Part shown: piece after piece, positions 1 through 7,670 of the stretch | Position numbering within the stretch: the first letter of the stretch is position 1 | Layout of the letters: the number at the start of each line of letters is the position of its first letter | Assembly: GCF_018332715.1 (NCBI RefSeq) | Contig: NZ_BOQP01000008.1 | Coordinates: 62,001-126,000 of the forward strand | Source of the DNA: Winogradskya consettensis | GTDB lineage: Bacteria > Actinomycetota > Actinomycetes > Mycobacteriales > Micromonosporaceae | Reading direction: 5' to 3' | Length of the DNA: 64,000 bases | The notes under the pieces: model-generated | What the model saw: only the letters and a program-made list of their open reading frames with translations | What the model was told of the DNA's origin: nothing | Database searches by the model: none | Program-made: the position numbers and the translations under genes

Positions 1-145
1 ACTCCAGATGTTTGCGTTAACATGGACATCGAAGTTCCTGAATAATTGCCCCCGCGTTACCGGCGTGTCAAGGACACGTGCCGACCGCAAATTTCCTGCA
101 CATCCGAATGCATTGACTGGTGCCTATGGTCATGTGAGCGTGACC

Positions 146-161
146 GGGTAAGCGCTTACCC
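146..161. promoter_or_regulatory. LacI-type palindromic operator upstream of pectate lyase
   Basis: A perfect 16-bp palindrome, GGGTAAGCGCTTACCC, has the central AAGCGCTT typical of LacI/GalR-family operators. It sits 22 bp upstream of the pectate lyase start, where a bound repressor would block transcription. The regulator is not adjacent. A LacI-family gene lies at the far end of the window, but its own putative operator differs, so I do not link them. Role is inferred. Confidence 0.5.
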
Positions 162-183
162 CGTCGCCCTTCCGGAGTTCGCC

Positions 184-1467
184 ATGCCCTTGCTCGCGGC
201 CCTGCTCGCCGTCACCACCGCCCTCACGCCCGCGGCTGTTCCCGCCGCGGCGGTCAGCCTCCCGGATTCCGTCGCCCGTCAGGTCCTGGCGCCGAACGAC
301 GGCTGGGCCGCTGCCGGCACCGGGACAACGGGCGGTTCGGCGGCCGACGACGCGCACGTGTTCGTCGTACGCACCCGGGCCGAGCTGCTCGCCGCCCTCG
401 ACAACGGCAGCGCCGTCCCGAAGATCGTGAAGGTCGCCGCCCGCATCGACCTGACCGCCGGGGCGACCTGCGCGGACTACGCGGCCCCCGGCTACGACCT
501 CGACGCCTTCCTCGCCGCGTACGACCCGGCCGTCTGGGGCAGGACGACCAAACCCACGGGCCCCCTCGAGGACGCGCGGGTGGCCTCCACCCGCCTGCAG
601 GGCGCGCAGATCCGCATCCCCGTCGGCAGCAACACCACCCTGATCGGCATCAACGGCGCCCGGATCGAGCACGGCAGCGTCACCCTGACCGGCGTCAGCA
701 ATGTGATCGTGCGCAACCTCGAGATCACCGACGCCGCGGACTGCTTCCCGGCCTGGGACCCCACCGACGGCGCGACCGGCAACTGGAATTCCCTCTACGA
801 CCTGGTCTCGCTCAGCGCGGCCACCAACGTGTGGATCGATCACAACACGTTCAGCGACGGCAACAACCACGACGCCGCGCAGCCGCTCTACTTCGGCCGC
901 CCGTACCAGGTGCACGACGGCGCCAGCGACATCATCCGCGGCTCGGACCTGGTCACCGTCTCGTGGAACAACTACTACGATCACGACAAGACGATGCTGA
1001 TCGGCTCGACCGACACCCCGGGCGTCGACGTCGGCAAACTGCGGGTCACGGTGCACCACAACCGGTTCGCCAACGTGCTGCAGCGGGCTCCGCGCGTACG
1101 GTTCGGGCAGGTCGACGTCTACAACAACAGCTACGTCGCCACCGACGAGGACTACTCGTACTCACTGGGTGTCGGGGTCGAGTCCTCGATCTACGCCGAG
1201 AACAACTTCTTCCAGCTCAGCTTTGACGTGGACCCGGCCGACATCCTCAAGGACTGGAAGGGTACGCGGATCAGCGCACTCGGCACCCTCGTCCGCTTCG
1301 GCAGCCGCCCGGCCCAGCCCGTGGACCTCGTCGCCGCGCACAACGCCGCCTACGACCCCGACTTCACCCCCGACGCCGGCTGGACCCCGCTCCTGCGCAC
1401 CGGCGTCGACCCGACCGCCCTGGTGCCGGTCGTTGTCGCCGCCGGCGCCGGTCACGGGAAACTCTGA
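184..1467 (+). CDS. Secreted pectate lyase (polysaccharide lyase family 1)
   Basis: Predicted extracellular enzyme that cleaves de-esterified pectin by beta-elimination. The ATG at 184 has a GGAG 7 bp upstream and begins a typical signal peptide (LLAALLAVTTALTPAAVPAAA). Upstream in-frame codons give a Cys/Arg-rich non-signal extension, so I reject the longer reading. The mature protein (427 codons in all) shows PL1 parallel beta-helix motifs: WIDHNTFSDG, a VTVSWNNYYDHDKTMLIG strand with the Ca-binding/active-site Asp residues, and VHHNRFANVLQRAPRVRFG, which carries the catalytic Arg region. It is monocistronic: a hairpin follows and a LacI-type palindrome precedes it. Family assignment is firm; exact substrate (pectate or pectin) is not decided. 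Confidence 0.93.
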   Translation: MPLLAALLAVTTALTPAAVPAAAVSLPDSVARQVLAPNDGWAAAGTGTTGGSAADDAHVFVVRTRAELLAALDNGSAVPKIVKVAARIDLTAGATCADYAAPGYDLDAFLAAYDPAVWGRTTKPTGPLEDARVASTRLQGAQIRIPVGSNTTLIGINGARIEHGSVTLTGVSNVIVRNLEITDAADCFPAWDPTDGATGNWNSLYDLVSLSAATNVWIDHNTFSDGNNHDAAQPLYFGRPYQVHDGASDIIRGSDLVTVSWNNYYDHDKTMLIGSTDTPGVDVGKLRVTVHHNRFANVLQRAPRVRFGQVDVYNNSYVATDEDYSYSLGVGVESSIYAENNFFQLSFDVDPADILKDWKGTRISALGTLVRFGSRPAQPVDLVAAHNAAYDPDFTPDAGWTPLLRTGVDPTALVPVVVAAGAGHGKL

Positions 1468-1490
1468 CCCGCGGGCTGTCGGGCGTACGT

Positions 1491-1516
1491 GGCCGACCGT
1501 GGGATCGCGGTCGGCC
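1491..1516 (+). terminator. Hairpin terminator after pectate lyase
   Basis: GGCCGACCG pairs perfectly with CGGTCGGCC around an 8-nt loop, 24 bp after the lyase stop. There is no T-tract, as is usual for actinomycete terminators. Confidence 0.5.
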
Positions 1517-1584
1517 ATCAGGGGCTTGACCTGGGGCCTGTCATCCTTTCGGTTGGTGCCTGAGAGCCCATCGGCTAGGGTTGG

Positions 1585-1640
1585 GGCAAATGTTTGCCAT
1601 AGGGCATACATTTTCGGTGCCGCCCCGACTGCGGGGCGGC
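1585..1640 (+). promoter_or_regulatory. Inverted repeat and 5' leader hairpin of the sigma factor gene
   Basis: GGCAAA-N2-TTTGCC (1585-1598) is a short inverted repeat in the expected promoter region. It is followed by a perfect 9-bp hairpin, GCCGCCCCG-ACTG-CGGGGCGGC (1619-1640), ending about 10 nt before the AGGAG ribosome-binding site of the gene at 1658. The hairpin could act as a transcript stabiliser or attenuator, or as a terminator for upstream transcription. Function is inferred only from position. Confidence 0.4.
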
Positions 1641-1657
1641 GGATCCTAGGAGTCGCC

Positions 1658-2413
1658 ATGACGACCGTCACCACCACCGAGGTCGCCAGCGAACTCACCG
1701 CCGCCCTCGCCGCGATGAGCCCCGACGACCCCGCGCGGGAAAGCCTGCGGGACCGGTGCATCGAGGCGTGGCTGCCGATGGCGCGGCACCTGGCCCGCCG
1801 CTACGCCAACCGCGGCGAGCCCCTCGACGACCTCGTCCAGGTCGCCGTCGTCGGCCTGATCAAATCGGTCGACCGTTACGAGTCCGACCGCGGCGTCGAG
1901 TTCGCCGGCTTCGCGATCCCGACCATCGTCGGCGAGATCAAGCGCCACTTCCGCGACCGCACCTGGGCCATCCGCGTCCCGCGCCGCCTGCAGGAGCTGC
2001 GGCTCGCGATCAGCGCCGCCAACAACGCCCTCACCCAGTCGATGGGCCGGCTGCCGACCGTCGCCGACATCGCCACCTACCTGAACACCACCGAGGAAGA
2101 GGTCCTCGAAGGCCTCGAAGGTGGCCGCGCCTACAGCGCCACCAGCCTGTCCACCCCGGTCAACGAGGGCAGCCAGGAACTCAGCGACACCCTGGGCAGC
2201 GAGGACGCGGGCTTCGAGCTCACCGAGCTGCGCGTCGCCCTCGGCCCCGCCATGGCCAGCCTCGACCCCCGCGAGCAGCGGATCCTCACCATGCGCTTCT
2301 ACGGCAACCTCACCCAGACCGAGATCGCCGACCAGATCGGGATCTCCCAGATGCACGTCTCCCGCCTCATCACCAAGTCCCTCGCCAAGCTCCGCACCCA
2401 GCTCGCCTCCTAG
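1658..2413 (+). CDS. SigB/SigF/SigG-family RNA polymerase sigma factor
   Basis: Alternative sigma-70 factor of the stress/differentiation type (group 3), 251 aa. The ATG at 1658 has AGGAG 7 bp upstream; the longer open frame upstream is rejected because it translates leader sequence. Region 2 is clear (DDLVQVAVVGLIKSVDRY, about residues 57-74, then FAGFAIPTIVGEIKRHFRD). Region 3 contains RVPRRLQELR. Region 4 ends with the helix-turn-helix LTQTEIADQIGISQMHVSRL near the C-terminus. No anti-sigma factor or antagonist gene is adjacent, unlike many sigF loci, so partner control must be encoded elsewhere. Sense and antisense genes converge here: the stop lies only 23 bp from the stop of the opposite-strand reductase. 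Confidence 0.95.
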   Translation: MTTVTTTEVASELTAALAAMSPDDPARESLRDRCIEAWLPMARHLARRYANRGEPLDDLVQVAVVGLIKSVDRYESDRGVEFAGFAIPTIVGEIKRHFRDRTWAIRVPRRLQELRLAISAANNALTQSMGRLPTVADIATYLNTTEEEVLEGLEGGRAYSATSLSTPVNEGSQELSDTLGSEDAGFELTELRVALGPAMASLDPREQRILTMRFYGNLTQTEIADQIGISQMHVSRLITKSLAKLRTQLAS

Positions 2414-2422
2414 AAGCCACGC

Positions 2423-2450
2423 TCATTCGGCCAGGCTCATTCGGCCAGGC
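2423..2450. repeat. 14-bp tandem duplication containing a stop codon
   Basis: TCATTCGGCCAGGC occurs twice head to tail (2423-2436 and 2437-2450). On the minus strand each copy ends in TGA. The copy nearer the gene supplies the stop codon of the NmrA-like gene and the second follows immediately. It is one of four such stop-codon duplications in the window. Confidence 0.85.
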
Positions 2451-3063
2451 TGGGTGCGCGGCGGCTCCACCGGTGGGCGTCGAGCTCGTCGACGATGAAG
2501 CGGGCGACGTCGGTGCGGGTGATGCGCCAGCCACCTGCCGGCGTGCTGTTGTCCGTCGCCCGGTAGGTGCCGGTGGGTTCGCGGTCCTGCAGGTAGGTGG
2601 GGCGTACGAACGTCCAGTCGAGGTCGCTGCCGCGCACGATGTCCTCCATCCGGGCCATGTCGGCGTAGAGGTCCCGGCCCAGGGGGCGGATCAGGCCCCG
2701 GTACCACCAGGAGTGGTGCGGGTCGTCGTGCCGGACGCCGACCGACGTGATGGCCAAGAACCGCTCCACGCCGGTCGCCCGCATCGCGGCGACGATGGCC
2801 CGGGCGCCGTCGGAGTAGAGGTTGCCGGCCCTGCTGCCGGGAGCGCCGATCGCGCAGACCACGGCATCGTGACCCGGGATCACCGCGCGGAGGCTGTCCG
2901 GGTCGCGGACGTCGGCCCGCTCCACCCGCAGGCCGGGGGCTGGCTGGACGCTTGTGGGATTGCGGACCGCGGCGGTGACGCGGTGACCGCTGCGCAGGGC
3001 CTCCGTGACGATCAGGCGGCCGGTGCGGCCCGCGGCGCCGAGGACGACTACATCGATGCTCAT
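2437..3063 (-). CDS. NmrA-like NAD(P)-binding oxidoreductase
   Basis: 208-aa atypical short-chain dehydrogenase (NAD(P)H-binding, NmrA/BVR-B-like). The N-terminus is a Rossmann beta-alpha-beta with GAAGRTG at residues 9-15. Later motifs are ERFLAITSVGV and the C-terminal WRITRTDVARFIVDEL typical of this group. No YxxxK catalytic pair stands out, so it may be a reductase or a redox-sensing protein. Its ATG overlaps the TGA of the upstream MFS gene (ATGA), implying translational coupling with efflux. The operon is probably controlled by the divergent TetR gene. The 3' end carries the stop-codon duplication. Substrate unknown. Confidence 0.88.
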   Translation of the reverse strand: MSIDVVVLGAAGRTGRLIVTEALRSGHRVTAAVRNPTSVQPAPGLRVERADVRDPDSLRAVIPGHDAVVCAIGAPGSRAGNLYSDGARAIVAAMRATGVERFLAITSVGVRHDDPHHSWWYRGLIRPLGRDLYADMARMEDIVRGSDLDWTFVRPTYLQDREPTGTYRATDNSTPAGGWRITRTDVARFIVDELDAHRWSRRAPSLAE

Positions 3064-4499
3064 GCTGATTCCCTTTCGGTGCTGGGCTTGCGTCCAGTAG
3101 TGGGCTCGCGTTCGGTGGCGGGCAGGGCTCGGACGAGGGCGGCGCAGAGTGCGCAGGAGGCGGCGACGATCAGCGTGCCGGTGAGCAGCGCATCGGCCGG
3201 GGAGTCGCCGGCGAGGAAGACCGTGCCCAGGACGGCGACGCCGAGTGCGGTCGCGATCTGCTGGACGGCGTTGAGGGTCCCCGAGGCGCTGCCCACCTCG
3301 TCCGGCGCTGCCACGCCGAGGGTGCTCTGGATCAGCGGCCCGAACAGCAGACCCAGCCCGAACCCGCTCACCAGGCCCGCAACGCCGAACGCCACAATCC
3401 CCGCCACGCCGCCGAGCCCGCCGGTTGCCGCTGCGGTGCCGAGCGCTCCGGTTGCTGCCGTGGCGCCGAGGCCGAGTACGCCGAGCAGTTCGATGCCGAG
3501 TCCGATGTGGAGCAGTGTGCGGCCGAGGCGGGTGTGCAGGACCGGGGCGAGCAGCGACGAGACCGCGATGCCGATGGCGATCGGAGCGAGCGCGAGACCG
3601 GTGTGCAGCGGCGAGTAGCGCAGGCCCAGCTGCAGGAAGAGCGACAGGACGAGCATCAGCCCGCCGACCCCGGCGAACAGCACCGCGGCCACGGACAGCC
3701 CCGCCACGAACGGCCGCCTGCGCAGCAGGGCCGGCGCGAGAATGGGCGAGGGGCTCGTGCGCTGCCGGCGGCCCAGCACGGTGAATGCCGCCACCGCGGC
3801 CGCCGGCAGCGCGAAGGTCCACCACGGCCAGCCCGCCTCCCGGCCCTGGATCAACGGCAGGACCAGCGCCGCGGACCCGGCGGCGACCAGCACCGCACCG
3901 ATCGGATCCAGCCGCACCGTACGGTCACCGCGGTCGCCCGGCATCCAGGCCAGCGCCCCGAGGATCGCGAAGGCGCCCAGCGGCACGTTGATCAGGAAGA
4001 TCAGCCGCCAGCCGAGCCCGGCGAGGTCCCCGGCGATCAGCGCACCGGCGAGGATCGGCCCGCCGATCCCGGCCAGCGCGTTGACCGGCCCGAAGAGCGA
4101 AAATGCCCTGCCGCGCTCCTGGGCGCCGGCGAACACGGCGGTCAGCACCCCGAAGCCCTGCGGAATCATCAGCGCCCCGAGCCCGCCCTGCGCCACGCGC
4201 CCCGCCACGAGCATCTCCGGTGACCCGGCGGCGGCGCAGGCCACCGACGCCAGCGTGAAACCGGCCGCGCCGATGAGGAAGAGCCGACGCCGTCCCCACC
4301 GGTCGCCCAGCCGCCCGCCGATCACCAGGAACACCCCGAACGGGAGCGTGTATCCCGCGGTCAGCCACTGCAGCGTGGCCTGCGTCCCGCCGAGCCCGGA
4401 CCGCACCGAGGGCCCGGCGACGGACATCACGGTCGAGTCGAGCAGGTCCATCACGGCACCCGCCAGCACCACGGCGAGCACCCACCAGCGTCTTCCCAT
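3060..4499 (-). CDS. MFS drug-efflux transporter (DHA2/14-TMS type)
   Basis: Inner-membrane proton antiporter of the EmrB/QacA-like DHA2 family, 479 aa. The ATG at 4499 has GGAGG 5 bp upstream; the longer frame would run through the operator array and is rejected. Motif A (GGRLGDRWGRRR) follows TMS 2. The motif C region is GPVNALAGIGGPILAG, and the N-terminal LLDSTVMSVAGPSV matches the DHA2 motif D1 (LDxTVxNVALP-like). It is divergent from a TetR repressor across four tandem palindromes, so drug-inducible derepression is likely. The downstream NmrA-like gene overlaps by 4 bp. Substrate cannot be read from sequence. Confidence 0.93.
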   Translation of the reverse strand: MGRRWWVLAVVLAGAVMDLLDSTVMSVAGPSVRSGLGGTQATLQWLTAGYTLPFGVFLVIGGRLGDRWGRRRLFLIGAAGFTLASVACAAAGSPEMLVAGRVAQGGLGALMIPQGFGVLTAVFAGAQERGRAFSLFGPVNALAGIGGPILAGALIAGDLAGLGWRLIFLINVPLGAFAILGALAWMPGDRGDRTVRLDPIGAVLVAAGSAALVLPLIQGREAGWPWWTFALPAAAVAAFTVLGRRQRTSPSPILAPALLRRRPFVAGLSVAAVLFAGVGGLMLVLSLFLQLGLRYSPLHTGLALAPIAIGIAVSSLLAPVLHTRLGRTLLHIGLGIELLGVLGLGATAATGALGTAAATGGLGGVAGIVAFGVAGLVSGFGLGLLFGPLIQSTLGVAAPDEVGSASGTLNAVQQIATALGVAVLGTVFLAGDSPADALLTGTLIVAASCALCAALVRALPATEREPTTGRKPSTERESA

Positions 4500-4515
4500 C
4501 ACCCCTCCAAGTCTA

Positions 4516-4576
4516 CGAACGTCGTTCGCTACGAACACTGTTCGTTGCGAACGATGTTCGTTGCGAACGATGTTTG
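4516..4576. promoter_or_regulatory. Four palindromic operators phased at exactly 16 bp
   Basis: Between the divergent MFS and TetR genes, a 13-bp palindrome of form CGAAC-N3-GTTCG occurs at 4516-4528, 4532-4544, 4548-4560 and 4564-4576. Each is 16 bp from the last. Copies read CGAACGTCGTTCG, CGAACACTGTTCG, CGAACGATGTTCG and CGAACGATGTTTG. The array fills the whole promoter region between the two ribosome-binding sites, so it is almost certainly the binding platform of the adjacent TetR regulator. Confidence 0.8.
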
Positions 4577-4597
4577 TCAACCCGGTAGGCTGTGTGG

Positions 4598-5341
4598 GTG
4601 ACCGACAGCACCAGCCGGGTCCGGGACAACCCACGCACCCGTCCCGCCAAAGCAGCACTGAGCCGCCAGGCCGTCATCGCGGCCGCGCTGGCCCTCGTCG
4701 ACGAGGTCGGCTACGCCGCGGTGACCATGCGCCGTGTCGCGCAGGCCCTGGACACCGGCCCGGCATCGCTCTACGTCTACGTCGCCGACCGGGACGAGTT
4801 GATGGCCGGCGTCCATGACCTGGCGCTGGCCGCGGTGGAGCTGCCCCGCCCGGCCGACGGCGACTGGCGGGCCCGGCTCGAGCTGCTCGTCAGCCGGCTC
4901 ATCGAAACCCTGGGCGGCCACGACGACATCGCCCTCGTCGCGATCACCCGGGTGCCGACCGGGCCACAGGCCCTGCGCATCCTGGAGGAGACGCTGACGC
5001 TGCTACGCGCCGGCGGCATCGACGACGCCACGTGCCCTTGGGCAGCGGACCTGCTGGACCAGTACGTGACCTCGTCCGCCCTGGAACTCGCCGCCCGGCT
5101 GCGCGACCAGCGCGCGATGACGGCGGCGGCGGGCGCCGCCGAGGCCACCGAGGAGGCCATGACCCGGGCCGCCCGATCCGAACTCGACGCCGTCTACAGC
5201 GAACTGCCGGCCGCCACACATCCGACCATCCACGCGCTGCGGCCCGCGATGACCACCGCCGGCCGCACCAGCCACACCTCCGCCGCCTGGAAACTCGGCG
5301 TCATCATCGACGGCCTCCTGGCCCACCACCCGCAGCCCTGA
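4598..5341 (+). CDS. TetR/AcrR-family transcriptional repressor
   Basis: 247-aa regulator. I choose the GTG at 4598 because TAGG lies 8 bp upstream; an in-frame GTG at 4592 has no room for a ribosome-binding site. The N-terminal HTH is AALALVDEVGYAAVTMRRVA followed by LDTGPASLYVYVADRDEL, where the recognition helix runs into the LYxYV signature. The C-terminal ligand-binding half resembles the TetR_C/TetR_C_1 class with long helices. It is divergent from the efflux operon and probably represses both promoters through the phased palindromes. Inducer unknown. Confidence 0.92.
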   Translation: MTDSTSRVRDNPRTRPAKAALSRQAVIAAALALVDEVGYAAVTMRRVAQALDTGPASLYVYVADRDELMAGVHDLALAAVELPRPADGDWRARLELLVSRLIETLGGHDDIALVAITRVPTGPQALRILEETLTLLRAGGIDDATCPWAADLLDQYVTSSALELAARLRDQRAMTAAAGAAEATEEAMTRAARSELDAVYSELPAATHPTIHALRPAMTTAGRTSHTSAAWKLGVIIDGLLAHHPQP

Positions 5342-5361
5342 GGGGCGGGCCGTGCCGCGTC

Positions 5362-5853
5362 TCACCAATCGGGGCCGCGGGCGAGGCGGATCGGCCCGGT
5401 CGCGGTGGCCACGTCGACATCGGAGCCGTGCTGCCGTACGGCGATGACTCCCGCTCGTGACAACTCGGCGGCGACTTCCCGCGCCGTGCCCATCAGATCG
5501 CGCCACGACTCGCCACCGGTGACCCGGGCGGCATCGCTGGGACAGATGGTGGCCTCGGGCCGGCGATGCCGTAACAGCGCGCGCATCGTCGCGGCCAGGC
5601 GCACACGTTGACCGTCGGACGTCGGTTCCCACCAGGGGTCGCCTCGCTCACCCAGGGCCACCTCGGCGTCCTCGACCCGAGTCCGGGCGGCGTCCGGGGT
5701 GTCGCGGGCGAGTGAGCGAGCTGTGGTCAGCTCGTTCACCAGTTCCCGGCGTAAGGAATCCGGGACGCCCGGGTCAGCGGCTTGCCGCCGGCGGCCGGAC
5801 CCGGTCACGTATCGGCCGTCCGCCGCCACGCTGCCGTCGTCGTCCGGGCTCAT
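5362..5853 (-). CDS. DUF3253 domain protein
   Basis: 163-aa protein of unknown function. The C-terminal half (about residues 85-160) matches the DUF3253 pattern: MRALLRHRRPEATICPSDAA, then GGESWRDLMGTAREVAAELS and the terminal ATATGPIRLARG. The family looks like a small winged-helix fold. The N-terminal half is polar and probably unstructured. The ATG at 5853 is preferred over an upstream start that would add about 90 low-complexity residues. It is convergent with the TetR gene and shows no obvious operon partner. Confidence 0.8.
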   Translation of the reverse strand: MSPDDDGSVAADGRYVTGSGRRRQAADPGVPDSLRRELVNELTTARSLARDTPDAARTRVEDAEVALGERGDPWWEPTSDGQRVRLAATMRALLRHRRPEATICPSDAARVTGGESWRDLMGTAREVAAELSRAGVIAVRQHGSDVDVATATGPIRLARGPDW

Positions 5854-5899
5854 CGGGCCATTGTCCCTCGGCGCAACGCCCGCCGGGCGTTGCGCACAA

Positions 5900-6046
5900 A
5901 TGCGCGGCGTGACTTTCGATTCTGATCGCCCGCGGGGCCCGAGGCCGGCCGGCAAGGTGCTCGGCGGGGTTGTGGCCCACCACGACGATCCCTCGCTCAC
6001 CGACGAGCTTGCGTGGCTCGCGACGGCGGGTGTGCGTACCCCGTGA
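5900..6046 (+). CDS. Possible small protein, 48 aa
   Basis: Short frame beginning ATGCGCGGCGTG. The product is charged with a central GGVVAHHDDPSLTDELAWL segment and no membrane helix. No strong ribosome-binding site is seen, and it is divergent from the DUF3253 gene by 46 bp. It may be a real small gene, a gene fragment or chance; I do not recognise it. Confidence 0.25.
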   Translation: MRGVTFDSDRPRGPRPAGKVLGGVVAHHDDPSLTDELAWLATAGVRTP

Positions 6047-6103
6047 ATCTGTTTACGACCCTGATTTCCATGGTGGAGATTAACCGGTAAAGTCTGCGCC
6101 GCG

Positions 6104-6130
6104 ATTGCGCGTACGCGCAATTCTTAAGAA
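6104..6130. promoter_or_regulatory. Adjacent perfect palindromes upstream of the anchored protein gene
   Basis: ATTGCGCGTACGCGCAAT (6104-6121) is a perfect 18-bp palindrome. It shares one base with a perfect 10-bp palindrome, TTCTTAAGAA (6121-6130). They lie 27-53 bp before the start at 6157, so they probably overlap the promoter. The binding protein is unknown. Confidence 0.45.
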
Positions 6131-6156
6131 TGAATTAAGCCGTGGCGGAAATGGAT

Positions 6157-7629
6157 ATGAGCGAGCACCCACCGAATCCAAGGAATCACCGTGCGGTCCC
6201 TTCCCCGGGCCGTCGCCGGCTCGTCGTGGGCATCGGCGCGGGTCTGGCCGTCGTCGTCGCGGCGGCGGGGGCCTACTTCGTCGCCGGGCCCGGGACCGGG
6301 TCCGCGTCGCTGACCTCGGCCACCGCCTCAGAGCGCGCCGCCGATGCTTCCGGCGCGACCAACGGCCAGGCGCTGGCAGCCGGGGCAGCGCCGTCGGCGT
6401 CGGTCGCACCGCAAGCGTCGGCGTCCGGGCCACCGGCGGCCTCGGCGAGTCCGTCCGCACCCGCCGCGAAGGCTGCCGGCGGGTGCACGCGGCCGGTCGC
6501 CGCGACGCCCAAGGCGAAGGTCACCGAGGTGAAACTCGGGGTGAAGGTCACCGGGTACGGCGGGCAGGGTGACACCGAGGCCCTGCCGATGGCGATCGCC
6601 GCGCGGCCGGCCGGTGGGTCGTGGCTCGCGTGGCTCGGCACCGACAAGCGGGTCTACCTGGGCAAGCTCGACTGCGACGACAAACTGGTCGGCAAGCCCA
6701 CGAGCTTCACCGGGATCGATCTGCAGGACGTGCAGGCCGACAGCAAGGGCGGGGTCATCCTGCTCACCCGCGCCGGGAGCTGCGGCTCCGGACCGCTGTG
6801 CGGTGGCGCGTCCAGCCCGTGCAACACCATGCACATGATCCGCTTCGACGACTCGGGCAAGCAGGTGTGGGAGCGCCAGGTCACCAACCTGAGCAGCAGC
6901 CGTACGGGCTACGACGACGGCGCCCGGTTCGTCTGGTGGTACCAGCACCACGGCCGGCTCGCCACCGACGGCAAGAACTATGCGGCGTACTTCGGCGTCG
7001 CCATCACCGTCAAGAACGGCAGCTGCGTCGACATCCACGAGGGTGACCGGATGCAGGTCGTCAGCGCGAGCGGCAACCTCGTGACGAGCAACAAGGACGC
7101 CTTCGAGGTCGGCTGCAGTCACGCGTGGACGTCGCGCATCGTGTGGGACCCGCGTACCGGTCATTTCGTCACGGTCTGCGCCACCGACAACGACTGCCGC
7201 ATCGCCCGGCCGAACCCCTACCGGACGGTCGCAGCGGGCACCTGCGACGGAACCCTGTTCGGCGGGGACCTCGTGCTGTCGTCGAAGAGCGGCTACTGGA
7301 CGGCGTGGAGCCAGGGCGGCACGGCCAGGCTCGAGCATTTCACGACCGGCAAGTCCGACACCACCGTGAGGACGGGCGCGGCGACGGCCCATCCGCACCT
7401 GGTCGCGTACGGAAGCAAGCGGATGTTGATGGTGTGGGGTTCCGGCAGCTCCATGGCCGCCCAGGTCTACGACGCCGGGTCCGGCAAGGCGGTCGGCAGC
7501 AAGTTCACCATCGCCGCCAAGGACCACGACTACCAGGCGTTCAAGGCCTTCCCGGACGGCAGCGCCGCCTACGCCGCCGCCGGCAGCACCAGCACCTCTG
7601 TCAGGATCGCCCGCATCCTGCCCAGCTGA
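6157..7629 (+). CDS. Membrane-anchored extracellular protein, beta-propeller-like, unknown function
   Basis: 490 aa from the ATG at 6157, which has GGCGGA 7-8 bp upstream; GTG 6142 and ATG 6151 are alternatives. After a basic N-terminus a single membrane segment (LVVGIGAGLAVVVAAAGAYF) is followed by a long Ala/Ser/Pro-rich linker, then a Cys-containing domain of about 370 residues. That domain has repeated short beta motifs (SWLAWLGTDKRVYLG, GYWTAWSQGG, RMLMVWGSGSSM) suggesting a propeller-like sensor or scaffold outside the membrane. No catalytic motif is recognised. It is monocistronic, with tandem palindromes upstream and a hairpin downstream. Confidence 0.8.
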   Translation: MSEHPPNPRNHRAVPSPGRRRLVVGIGAGLAVVVAAAGAYFVAGPGTGSASLTSATASERAADASGATNGQALAAGAAPSASVAPQASASGPPAASASPSAPAAKAAGGCTRPVAATPKAKVTEVKLGVKVTGYGGQGDTEALPMAIAARPAGGSWLAWLGTDKRVYLGKLDCDDKLVGKPTSFTGIDLQDVQADSKGGVILLTRAGSCGSGPLCGGASSPCNTMHMIRFDDSGKQVWERQVTNLSSSRTGYDDGARFVWWYQHHGRLATDGKNYAAYFGVAITVKNGSCVDIHEGDRMQVVSASGNLVTSNKDAFEVGCSHAWTSRIVWDPRTGHFVTVCATDNDCRIARPNPYRTVAAGTCDGTLFGGDLVLSSKSGYWTAWSQGGTARLEHFTTGKSDTTVRTGAATAHPHLVAYGSKRMLMVWGSGSSMAAQVYDAGSGKAVGSKFTIAAKDHDYQAFKAFPDGSAAYAAAGSTSTSVRIARILPS

Positions 7630-7647
7630 CGACGCCTGTGGGACGGA

Positions 7648-7670
7648 GGCCGGCTTTCGCTACGCCGGCC
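7648..7670. terminator. Bidirectional hairpin between convergent genes
   Basis: GGCCGGC pairs with GCCGGCC around a 9-nt loop. It lies between the stop at 7629 (+) and the end of the STAND gene (-, stop at 7660), overlapping the latter's last codons. Confidence 0.5.

Noticed and set aside
130..1059. Long minus-strand frame opposite the pectate lyase
   Set aside because: It is the antisense shadow of a clear gene in a GC-rich genome, with low-complexity His/Arg/Val-rich product and no start context.
1756..3618. 620-aa plus-strand frame across the sigma factor and efflux operon
   Set aside because: Composition is Pro/Arg-rich shadow; it lies across three well-supported genes and the stop-codon repeat.
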